64,000 bases of DNA from Halapricum hydrolyticum (lineage in GTDB: Archaea; Halobacteriota; Halobacteria; Halobacteriales; Haloarculaceae), in contig JAOPKD010000002.1 of the NCBI GenBank assembly GCA_025517565.1, positions 124,001 to 188,000 of the forward strand, read 5' to 3'. Below, one piece after another: positions 17,396-28,988 of this stretch. The position numbers and the translations under genes were made by a program. Every line of letters begins with the position of its first letter. The first letter of the stretch is position 1. A model generated the notes under the pieces. It made no database searches. It saw only the letters and a list, made by a program, of their open reading frames with translations, and had not been told where the DNA came from.

Positions 17396-18391
17396 CTATG
17401 CCACCGGCGTCCGCTCGACAACCGTCCCGTCGACCGTCGGATACTGCTCGACGATCTCGCCGCGCTCGATATCTCCCTCGTCGACCATCTCCTCCAGTAG
17501 CCACCAGGCCACCTCAACGTGTTCGGACTTGACGGTGTAGTACTCCTCCGGGACGCCCAGCTCTTCGAACCGCTCGGGATCGATCGTCGTCTTCCCGTAG
17601 ACGAGTGTGCCGTCGTCGGTGATCTCGTCGAATGGGCGGCGGACGTTGCGGGCCATCCGCTTGAGTCGACGACGGTGCTGGGCGGCGTCCTTGAACACCG
17701 AGGTACAGAAGTAAACCTTCTCGTGGCCGCCCATCTCGTCCAAGATCTCCCCGCGGCCGCTCTCGACGGCACTCATGTGCCCTTCGCGGAGCTCGTATCC
17801 TTCCTCTTGCATCCGACGGAAGTTCCCGTGTGACATCTCGAACTCGTTGATATTGCAGAACTCGGCGGCACCCTCGTCGAGAAAGTCCAGGAACTCCGTT
17901 TCGGGTCGGATCCCCGGGATCTCGAAGGCGGGTGTGATCCCCTCCTCACGAGCTATATAGAGGATTTCCTCCCACTCGGTCCCGTGGAGGTCGCCCCACT
18001 GTTCGAGTGGTGGATGGAAACGGATCTCGTCCAGTCCGGCTTCGGCCAGCCGGCGCATGTTCTCACGACCGCCGGTGATCCCCGTGTAGAGGTGGACGTG
18101 ATGATCCTCGCCGAACTCGTCTTTGAGCAGCGAGATGTAGCGGGTCGTCCGGTCCATCACTTCCTGGGGTTCGCCGCCAGTGATCGACGATCCCATCGCG
18201 CTCATGCGCTTGGCCTCGCGGATGATGTCCTGATCTTCCTCGACCTTCCGCTCGTTGGCGTAGACGTCGGTGACGTTCTTGCGGTTCTCCCCAAGGGGAC
18301 AGTAGAAACAATCGCGCTGATCACAGTAGCCGTAGACGAATATGACCATCTTCCCGCCTTTGGCACACTGCTCGCAACCCTTGGAGATCAT
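17396..18391 (-). CDS. Radical SAM protein of the COG2108 type with a CX4CX2C cluster motif
   Basis: 331 residues. A radical SAM enzyme related to pyruvate formate-lyase activating enzymes; substrate unknown. The cluster motif reads GYCDQRDCFYCPL, i.e. Cys-x4-Cys-x2-Cys, one residue longer than the classic Cys-x3-Cys-x2-Cys. The SAM-binding GGE motif is in ITGGEP, and later TIM-barrel strands (VHLYTGITGG, EIRFHPP, PAFEIPGI) are typical. A second pair, CEQCAKG, lies at the very N-terminus. ATG 18391 (MISKGC) is chosen; an extended frame to 18583 overlaps the next gene and looks non-coding. AT-rich sequence at 18405-18430 should hold the promoter. Confidence 0.85.
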   Translation of the reverse strand: MISKGCEQCAKGGKMVIFVYGYCDQRDCFYCPLGENRKNVTDVYANERKVEEDQDIIREAKRMSAMGSSITGGEPQEVMDRTTRYISLLKDEFGEDHHVHLYTGITGGRENMRRLAEAGLDEIRFHPPLEQWGDLHGTEWEEILYIAREEGITPAFEIPGIRPETEFLDFLDEGAAEFCNINEFEMSHGNFRRMQEEGYELREGHMSAVESGRGEILDEMGGHEKVYFCTSVFKDAAQHRRRLKRMARNVRRPFDEITDDGTLVYGKTTIDPERFEELGVPEEYYTVKSEHVEVAWWLLEEMVDEGDIERGEIVEQYPTVDGTVVERTPVA

Positions 18392-18450
18392 CGTGTCGTA
18401 ACCCCCTATAATTGGGGCATACTCAAAAGTCGTGCGAAAACACTCGGCGA

Positions 18451-18912
18451 TCAGACGGCGAACCGCCGGTATGCAGCACCGACGAGACACACGGCCCCGA
18501 GGGCCATCGCTCCCAGTCGCGGGAGGTGCTGGGTCGCGAAATCCGCCTCGTAGGTGCGGTGTCTGACCTGCAGGAGATACCACTCGTTTTCGTAGCGAAC
18601 GTTGTAGATACTGATACCGTCCGGGGAGGGGGTCAGCGATTCGGGAGCCTCATCGACTGAGAAGTTGACCGGCGTGCCGCTACTCGTGTTCTCGTTCGTC
18701 CGGCGCGCCTCCTCGAAGACCTCGCGTTCGGCCTCGGTGAGGTTCGCGTACACCAGGTTCGGCTGGTCTTCGTTGTCCATCCAGTCGCCTTCGACGTAGT
18801 ACTCGACCCGGTCGTTCGGGACGTCCGGCGGCACGAGGACCGGGAGCGCTATCAGGACGACACCCACGACGAGGAGGATTCCAATCAGGGCTGTGTCTCC
18901 ATTGAAGTCCAT
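18451..18912 (-). CDS. Small membrane protein with two membrane helices, unknown function
   Basis: 153 residues. Helix near the N-terminus (ALIGILLVVGVVLIALPVLV), an acidic external region (VEYYVEGDWMDNEDQPN, LTEAEREVFEEARR) and a second helix near the C-terminus (LGAMALGAVCLVGAAYRR). The same arrangement is seen in haloarchaeal proteins of unknown function with a pseudoperiplasmic loop. ATG 18912 (MDFNGD) is preferred over the longer frame to 18963, whose first residues look non-coding. Read in the same direction as the radical SAM gene, 60 bases away. Confidence 0.7.
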   Translation of the reverse strand: MDFNGDTALIGILLVVGVVLIALPVLVPPDVPNDRVEYYVEGDWMDNEDQPNLVYANLTEAEREVFEEARRTNENTSSGTPVNFSVDEAPESLTPSPDGISIYNVRYENEWYLLQVRHRTYEADFATQHLPRLGAMALGAVCLVGAAYRRFAV

Positions 18913-19052
18913 ACCCCCGGTTCTCCCGGCCGAGGAAAGTATCGTCCGGTTGCGGAACGCCACTTAAACGGGTATTGTACATTCACGGGTCGCGCGACGG
19001 AGTCTGCTCCGGAAAAACGTTGCTGGAAAGCCGACGTGGGGACGTCAGACTC

Positions 19053-19134
19053 ATACGGATTACTGTACGTCTGTTCCGCATCGACCGCCCGATATGGGGC
19101 GGTCAGAGCGGTACATCGGTACAATAATCCGTAT
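19053..19134. repeat. 82-bp nested palindrome (architecture as in the 45382 element)
   Basis: Outer arms 19053-19068 (ATACGGATTACTGTAC) and 19119-19134 pair at 15 of 16 positions. Inside is a second hairpin: GACCGCCC (19083-19090) with GGGCGGTC (19097-19104), perfect 8-bp arms. Spacing of 14 bases on both sides of the inner hairpin is symmetrical, as in the elements at 45382 and 63667, although the sequence differs. It lies between the small membrane gene and the end of gyrA and could be a bidirectional terminator or a mobile palindrome. Confidence 0.6.
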
Positions 19135-19163
19135 CACTCGCTGTCGTCAGAGACTCCGAATCC

Positions 19164-19212
19164 GCCGGAATCACGTCCATGCAGGCTACGCTATCGTCGT
19201 CCTCGACGTCCA
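19164..19212 (-). pseudogene. 49-bp duplicated fragment of the gyrA 3' end
   Basis: 19164-19212 is an exact direct copy of 19322-19370 inside gyrA. On the - strand it still reads [16 protein letters not shown], but then continues with a different tail (DSESLTTASD) instead of [11 protein letters not shown]. The two copies are offset by 158 bases, and the intervening 109 bases contain the last gyrA codons and non-coding DNA (GACCACTTTTTCCGC motif). No start codon or length suggests an expressed gene. Confidence 0.8.
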
Positions 19213-19284
19213 GTGACCACTTTTTCCGCTCGTTCCCGTTGGTCACTCGCGCAAAAACGTGGGGAAAAAGTCCCGAGAGTCGGC

Positions 19285-23708
<4,424 letters not shown>

Positions 23709-23794
23709 TTAAGTCCCACGTGCGCGCGCGAGACTATTCGAAATATTCGGAGTAATTTCGGCGTTCGAAAAAAGCGTCGAGAATAGAGGTGGCG

Positions 23795-24904
23795 CTATCC
23801 TTCCATACCGCCGAAGGAGAGGCCGGCCTCGATGTACCGCTGCATGAAGAAGTACACCAGCATGAGCGGCGTCGCGAACGACAGCGCGAACGCGGCGAAC
23901 TTCGGCCAGTCGACGCTGTACTCCCCGATCAGGGCGTAGAGACCGACCGGGAGCGTGTAATCGGCCGCGTCGAGCAGCGTCTGGGCGACAATGTACTCGG
24001 TCCAGCCAGCCAGGAAGACGAACACGAACACGGTCGCCAGTCCGGCCTTCGAGAGCGGGATGATGACTTCATAGACGAGTCGCCACGACGGTGCTCCGTC
24101 GACGATAGCGGCCTCCTCGTAGGAGACTGGGATCCCGTCCATGTAGGTCTTCAGTAGCCAGGTGTTGAACGGCACGGCACCGCCGGCGTAGTAGACCGCT
24201 AGCCAGAACCGGGTGTTTGCGCCGGGATCGAGCCATCCCATCATATTGAAGATGGTATACAGCGCGATCAGCAGCGCAATGCCGAGACCGCCAGCGACCT
24301 GCGTCAGCAGGACGTAGACGTACAGCAGTCGCTTCCGGCCGACGAAGTCACGCCGGGACATCCCGTACGCGCCGGGGATGATAACGGACATCCCGATGAG
24401 GGCAGTCCAGAAGGCGACGTACATGCTGTTTTTGGCGTACGCGATGAACCGACCGGACTGTCGGGACTCCTCGACGCCGAAGGCCCCGGGATTGATGATG
24501 TACCGGTTGCCGATCGCGTCGGGGACCGGGATACTGAACAACTCTCCAACGAACGGCAGGCTGACATTGATCGCCTCGGGCGTGGTTATCGGCCCGATGA
24601 CCCAAATGAAGTTCTTGATCGACACTGAGTCGGGAATGATCTCCACCCCGCCGGCCGTGTAAATGGACGACGCGGACGGATCGAGCGCCGTGATCAGGAT
24701 CCAGTAGATCGGGAACATCAACAGCGCCGCGATCAGCATCGCCGCCGTCGTCGAAACGATCGTCCACGCGACGAACTTCGGCGGTATCTTCCCTTCTCGA
24801 AGCCCGTTGATCGTATACTGAATCTCTCGAACGGCTTTGTACGGGGCAACGACGATGCGTCGAATATCGCTGTAGATTCGCTGTGCGACTTGTCCTGCAC
24901 TCAT
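23795..24904 (-). CDS. malG: Maltodextrin-type ABC importer permease (MalG-like)
   Basis: 369 residues, six or so membrane helices, CUT1-family sugar permease. The EAA loop that contacts the ATPase is EEAAIVDGAPSWRLVYEVIIPLSKAGL near the C-terminal third (key Gly after Asp). Compared with E. coli MalG it has an N-terminal extension of about 45 residues and a long external loop between helices 1 and 2. ATG overlaps the malF stop (ATGA). It works with MalF, MalE and probably the divergent MalK. The name rests on MalE similarity and the TrmB/MalQ context; the substrate could be another oligosaccharide. Confidence 0.85.
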   Translation of the reverse strand: MSAGQVAQRIYSDIRRIVVAPYKAVREIQYTINGLREGKIPPKFVAWTIVSTTAAMLIAALLMFPIYWILITALDPSASSIYTAGGVEIIPDSVSIKNFIWVIGPITTPEAINVSLPFVGELFSIPVPDAIGNRYIINPGAFGVEESRQSGRFIAYAKNSMYVAFWTALIGMSVIIPGAYGMSRRDFVGRKRLLYVYVLLTQVAGGLGIALLIALYTIFNMMGWLDPGANTRFWLAVYYAGGAVPFNTWLLKTYMDGIPVSYEEAAIVDGAPSWRLVYEVIIPLSKAGLATVFVFVFLAGWTEYIVAQTLLDAADYTLPVGLYALIGEYSVDWPKFAAFALSFATPLMLVYFFMQRYIEAGLSFGGMEG

Positions 24905-25965
24905 GATTCACCAGCCTCCTCTGCGAGGTTGCCGCGCTTGACGGCGACGTACATGAACGCCCCGATGAAGATCAGCGCGGTGATGCTGATCGCGCCACCG
25001 AGGGCGTAGTCGGACGGGTTCCGGAACGCCTCCCGGTAGGCGTAGACGAGGATCAGCGCGTTCTGTCCGGGATCGGTCCCCGGTCCGCCCTCGTTGAAGA
25101 TCCACGGCACCAGGAACTGCTGGAACGACGCGGCCGAGGTCAGGATCGTCCCGAACATGACCGGTCGCTTGATCGACGGCAAGATCACGTGCCAGAATCG
25201 GTGGAACCAGTTTGCCCCGTCGACTTTTGCTGCGTCCAGGAGGTCCCCGTTGACGTTCTGCAACGCGCTGACAGTGATCAGCATCATGAACGGATACGCC
25301 AGCCACATCTCGGTGACGACGTAGCTCCCGAACGCGAGCCATCGCTCCTGCAGCCACGGGATCGCCTCGTTGATCAGGCCGGCCCGAAGCAAGATGTCGT
25401 TCAACATCCCGAACCGGGCGTCACTGAACACGAATCGCCAGACTGTAATCGAGAAGATCACCGGGATCCCCATCGGCATAATCAGGATCCCACGGAGGAA
25501 GCGCTTGCCACGGACTCGGTTCCCGGTCAGAACCATCGAGAGGCCGACACCGAGCAAGACCTTCCCCGCGACGCTGACGATCACGAACAACCAGGTCACC
25601 AGCATCGAGTTCCAGAAGGCGTACTCGAATATTCCTACCGGATTGCTCATGAACGCGTCCAGCAATCCCTGATTCAATGCTTCTGTGGTGAACAGCAGGT
25701 CTGCGTAGTTCTCCAGTCCCACGAAGTTCGCCTCGCCGATCGGGAGAATCCCGAGTAGCATCCCGTCGCCCCTGAACAGGTTCGACTGGTCAGCGTTGGT
25801 GAGCGAGAGAGCGGCGAGGTAGAACATCGGCAGCACCATGAACGCTGCCCAGAGCAGAAAACCCGGAAGCACCAGCGCGGCCGACTTGTTCTCACTCAAC
25901 GTGTCGGCGACGGAACTGACGGTGGCGTTCTCCTTTAATCGCTGTTCGACATCGGAAGTACTCAT
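24901..25965 (-). CDS. malF: Maltodextrin-type ABC importer permease (MalF-like)
   Basis: 354 residues, CUT1 permease with an N-terminal cytoplasmic part, a helix at about residues 32-55 (LVLPGFLLWAAFMVLPMFYLAAL) and further helices to the C-terminus. The coupling loop is LLDAAKVDGANWFHRFWHVILPSIKRP, a good EAA motif. Located 57 bases after the malE stop and overlapping malG by four bases, so all three are one operon read leftwards. Confidence 0.87.
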   Translation of the reverse strand: MSTSDVEQRLKENATVSSVADTLSENKSAALVLPGFLLWAAFMVLPMFYLAALSLTNADQSNLFRGDGMLLGILPIGEANFVGLENYADLLFTTEALNQGLLDAFMSNPVGIFEYAFWNSMLVTWLFVIVSVAGKVLLGVGLSMVLTGNRVRGKRFLRGILIMPMGIPVIFSITVWRFVFSDARFGMLNDILLRAGLINEAIPWLQERWLAFGSYVVTEMWLAYPFMMLITVSALQNVNGDLLDAAKVDGANWFHRFWHVILPSIKRPVMFGTILTSAASFQQFLVPWIFNEGGPGTDPGQNALILVYAYREAFRNPSDYALGGAISITALIFIGAFMYVAVKRGNLAEEAGES

Positions 25966-26022
25966 TTGTATGTACAGTGTTTGCCGAAAGTTGGTAATTA
26001 AGCGTTGCGAGCGACGGCAGCG

Positions 26023-27351
26023 TTATTCGTTCCAGGCCTGGCGGATGTCTTGGGCGGCGCTCTCCAGCTCACTCTCCAGGTCGACGCTGTCGAGACCCTG
26101 GCTGAACGCCGTCGAGACGACGTCTTCGAACGGACCCCAGACTTCGGCCAGGTCCGGGTTCTTCGGCATCAGGACGGCCTCTTCGGTCTGGTTGGTGAAC
26201 CCTCGGACCAGCGGCGGGAGCTGGTCACTGCCGGAGAGGTTGCTCTTCGTCGGCAGGTAGCCAGCGTTGTTCGCCAGGTTGAGCTGGCGTTCGTCGCTGG
26301 TGGCGTACCACTCGGCGAACTCGCGGGTGGCCTGTGCGGTGTCGCTGCCCTCCTCGGCCATGTTGCTCAGGAACAGCACCTGGATTCCCATGTAGGGGCG
26401 CGCGGTACCGTCGCCTTTGTCCGGAATCGTCGTCACGCCGACGTTGAAGTCGGCACCTTCGATGATACCCGTGATCTCCCAGGGGCCGGTAAGCATGAAC
26501 GGCGCGACGCCGTCGGCGAAGATCGCCGTCTGTGCCTCGTAGGCACCGTCTGCGGGCATGTACGGTTTCAGTTCTTCGAACAGAACGCGAAGCCCCTCCG
26601 CGAATTCGGGGTCCTCGAGACCGAGTTCTTCCCCGTCGTACAGCACCGAGCCGAACATGTGGGCAGCCCACGTGACGTGATACGAGTCGATCGGCTGCCC
26701 GAATCCGTACTGTCCGTCGTAGTCGTCCATGATGGACTTCATGTCCTCGATGGTTTCGGGCGGCTCCGCGCCCAGATCGTCGAGGATGTCCTGGTTGTAG
26801 ATCAGCGCAGGCGTTTCGGCGGCGAACGGGAGCCCGTAGACGCCGCCGTCCCAGTTGACTGCTTCCCACGCACGGTCGGTGAACATGCATTCGTCGACGC
26901 GGAGATCGTCGGAGACGTCCCGGAGCATCTCGTTGCCGACGAACTCGCCGATGATGTCGTGTGCCCACTGGAACGCGTCGGGACCCTGGTTCGCGTTGAG
27001 GTCGTTCCGGAGCTTGTCCACGTAGTTCGACGGGATCTCCGTGACTTCGACCTGCGGCCCACCACGTGCGTTGAACCGGTTTTTCGTCGTGTCGAGGAGG
27101 TCCGCCGCGGCCGGGGAGCGGTTGTGCCAGAGCTCGAACGTGCCCGAGGTCGCCTCGGGCTCGACGATCGAACAGTCGCACCCCTCTGGACAGTTCGTGT
27201 CTTGGATCGTGGTAACGGTGTTGTTGCCGTTACCGTTGCCGTTACCGTTGCCGTTACCGTTTCCGTCCGCTTGTTCGCCACACCCGGCGAGAAGGCCAGC
27301 GGTCGACGCGCCAGCCATGTACTTGAGTAGTGTTCGACGGTCGTAGGACAT
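26023..27351 (-). CDS. malE: Maltodextrin-type substrate-binding lipoprotein (MalE-like)
   Basis: 442 residues. The Tat lipoprotein signal has twin Arg (YDRRTLLKYMAG) and lipobox LLAGC, after which a flexible (Asn-Gly)n linker tethers the binding domain to the membrane lipid. Periplasmic-binding fold type: FELWHNRSPAAADLL at the start, YGLPFAAETPALIYNQDIL, and PFMLTGPWEITGI which matches the MalE-like GPW motif. First gene of malE-F-G. An AT-rich box (27381-27390) is 30-40 bases before ATG 27351. Confidence 0.9.
   Translation of the reverse strand: MSYDRRTLLKYMAGASTAGLLAGCGEQADGNGNGNGNGNGNGNNTVTTIQDTNCPEGCDCSIVEPEATSGTFELWHNRSPAAADLLDTTKNRFNARGGPQVEVTEIPSNYVDKLRNDLNANQGPDAFQWAHDIIGEFVGNEMLRDVSDDLRVDECMFTDRAWEAVNWDGGVYGLPFAAETPALIYNQDILDDLGAEPPETIEDMKSIMDDYDGQYGFGQPIDSYHVTWAAHMFGSVLYDGEELGLEDPEFAEGLRVLFEELKPYMPADGAYEAQTAIFADGVAPFMLTGPWEITGIIEGADFNVGVTTIPDKGDGTARPYMGIQVLFLSNMAEEGSDTAQATREFAEWYATSDERQLNLANNAGYLPTKSNLSGSDQLPPLVRGFTNQTEEAVLMPKNPDLAEVWGPFEDVVSTAFSQGLDSVDLESELESAAQDIRQAWNE
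27221..27268 (-). repeat. 12-bp tandem repeat encoding the Asn-Gly linker of MalE
   Basis: About four units of GTTGCCGTTACC (+ strand) encode alternating Asn-Gly just after the lipobox Cys. The unit is a multiple of three, so copy changes would alter linker length without frameshift. Confidence 0.8.
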
Positions 27352-27380
27352 TGTGTGAACAAGTGAGGAATTACGTCTTC

Positions 27381-27390
27381 ACCTATTTAT
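27381..27390 (-). promoter_or_regulatory. Likely malEFG promoter
   Basis: On the - strand this reads ATAAATAGGT, 30-39 bases before ATG 27351. Just upstream GAACATTCGTTC (27398-27409) is a near palindrome (GAAC..GTTC) that could be an operator; related GAACA/TGTTC words recur across 27352-27515. Confidence 0.5.
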
Positions 27391-27569
27391 GTATTACGAA
27401 CATTCGTTCACAACACAATACGGGACCGGCATTTCGCACGTCTGTAAGCCGTATTTCCGCGTAGAACAGGGGAGAACGATTGTTCATAGAGAATGAGAGA
27501 TTGGCGAACAAAAATGGATGCGAAACGTTTGTTGAAATATTTTATCCAGGATCGGGCTGAGAGGGCAAG

Positions 27570-27579
27570 AATTATATCA
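27570..27579 (+). promoter_or_regulatory. Likely malK promoter
   Basis: AATTATATCA, 23-32 bases before ATG 27602, consistent with a leaderless message. It lies in the 250-base divergent region shared with malE. Confidence 0.55.
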
Positions 27580-27601
27580 TTGACTATACTGGGTTTACCC
27601 A

Positions 27602-28813
27602 ATGGCAAGCGTCGAACTGCGCAACCTCCGAAAGGAGTACGATCGAGGCACCATCGTCGCGGTCGACGATCTGGACATCGAGATCGAAGACGGAGAGTTC
27701 ATCACTGTCGTTGGCCCGTCGGGCTGTGGGAAGACGACGACGCTCCGGATGGTCGCCGGGCTGGAGCGGCCGACCAGCGGTTCAGTCATCATCGGCAGCG
27801 AGGACGTGACCGATCTGCACGCGAAAAACCGGGACATCGCGATGGTGTTCCAGAACTACGCGCTGTACCCGCACAAGACCGTCCAGGCGAACATGGAGTT
27901 CGGGCTCCGGATGAGTACCGATCTCAGCAAGGAAGAGCGCCGAGAGAAAGTCCAGTGGGCTGCGGAAATGATGGGGATCGAAAACCTCCTGGAAGACAAG
28001 CCGGACGAGCTTTCCGGGGGACAGAAACAGCGTGTCGCACTCGGACGCGCGATCGTGCGCGAGCCCGAAGTGTTCCTGTTCGACGAGCCGCTGAGCAACC
28101 TCGACGCCAAGCTCCGCAAGACCATGCGGACGGAGGTCCAGCGCCTGCAGGACGAACTCGGCATCACGTCGATCTACGTGACTCACGACCAGGAAGAGGC
28201 GATGACCATGGGCGACCGGATCCTGATTCTCCGCGACGGGATCAAACAGCAGGTCGGCGCGCCGAAGGAAGTGTACAACAACCCTAAAAACGAATTCGTC
28301 GGCGGGTTCATCGGTTCGCCGAGCATGAACTTCGTGGACGTGGTCGTCGAGCAAAGCGACGGCGGACTGGTCCTCGCCGGCATCGACGAAGACTTCCGGT
28401 ACCACCTCACGCCCGATGTCGTCGACAAGTTCGGTGTCCTCGAAAGCGGTGGCGAGTACATCCTTGGAATTCGGCCGGAAGACGTCTTCCCGGCTGATGG
28501 GTCCGAACGGGATACGGTTTCGGCGGTCGTCGAAGTCGTCGAGCCGATCGGATCGGACAACTACGTCTATCTCGATCTCAGTGGCGAGCTCGACACGGGC
28601 CTCGATGGTAAAGACGAGATCGAGTTCATCGCCCGTACGGATTCGGCGTTCGAGCCGGAGACCGGCGAGCAGGTCGAGGTGACGTTCTCGGACGAGGACA
28701 TCCACCTGTTCGATCCGGCGACCGGCGAGTCCGTGCTGTACGAACAGGGTCAGATGGCCGGCGTCGCGAAGGCCGAAAGCGGAGCCGACGAGGGTACGGT
28801 CGCGAACGACTGA
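27602..28813 (+). CDS. malK: ABC importer ATPase (MalK/UgpC/MsmX type)
   Basis: 403 residues. Nucleotide-binding domain with Walker A GPSGCGKTTT (38-47), Q-loop (MVFQNYALYPH), signature LSGGQKQRVALGRAI, Walker B VFLFDEPLSNLDAKL and switch His in YVTHDQEEAM. The C-terminal ~150 residues form the OB-like regulatory domain of the MalK/UgpC subfamily (GIRPEDVFPADG). Divergently transcribed from malEFG across 250 bases, so the two halves of the transporter are probably controlled from one regulatory region. Such ATPases can serve several CUT1 transporters. Confidence 0.93.
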   Translation: MASVELRNLRKEYDRGTIVAVDDLDIEIEDGEFITVVGPSGCGKTTTLRMVAGLERPTSGSVIIGSEDVTDLHAKNRDIAMVFQNYALYPHKTVQANMEFGLRMSTDLSKEERREKVQWAAEMMGIENLLEDKPDELSGGQKQRVALGRAIVREPEVFLFDEPLSNLDAKLRKTMRTEVQRLQDELGITSIYVTHDQEEAMTMGDRILILRDGIKQQVGAPKEVYNNPKNEFVGGFIGSPSMNFVDVVVEQSDGGLVLAGIDEDFRYHLTPDVVDKFGVLESGGEYILGIRPEDVFPADGSERDTVSAVVEVVEPIGSDNYVYLDLSGELDTGLDGKDEIEFIARTDSAFEPETGEQVEVTFSDEDIHLFDPATGESVLYEQGQMAGVAKAESGADEGTVAND

Positions 28814-28988
28814 TCGGGCAGGCCCGGACCGATAACACGCGAGCAGACGCGTTTTCCGAGACACAGTTCGTCTCGAAGCCGGACGATCACCGATGTGAGC
28901 CAACAGCTGTTTTGGCCTCGACCGCTCTTTCCTCGGGTACAGCCTGTCGGCCAACTCTCAAAAACCGGCGTATAGCGGACGCGAACGA

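Noticed and set aside
25959..25974. TrmB-like motif (TACATACAAATGAGTA on the - strand) at the malF start
   Set aside because: The known Halobacterium motif is TACT-N7/8-GAGTA; this has a mismatch and lies over the start codon inside an operon. I found no clean match in the malE-malK or trmB-malQ gaps either.
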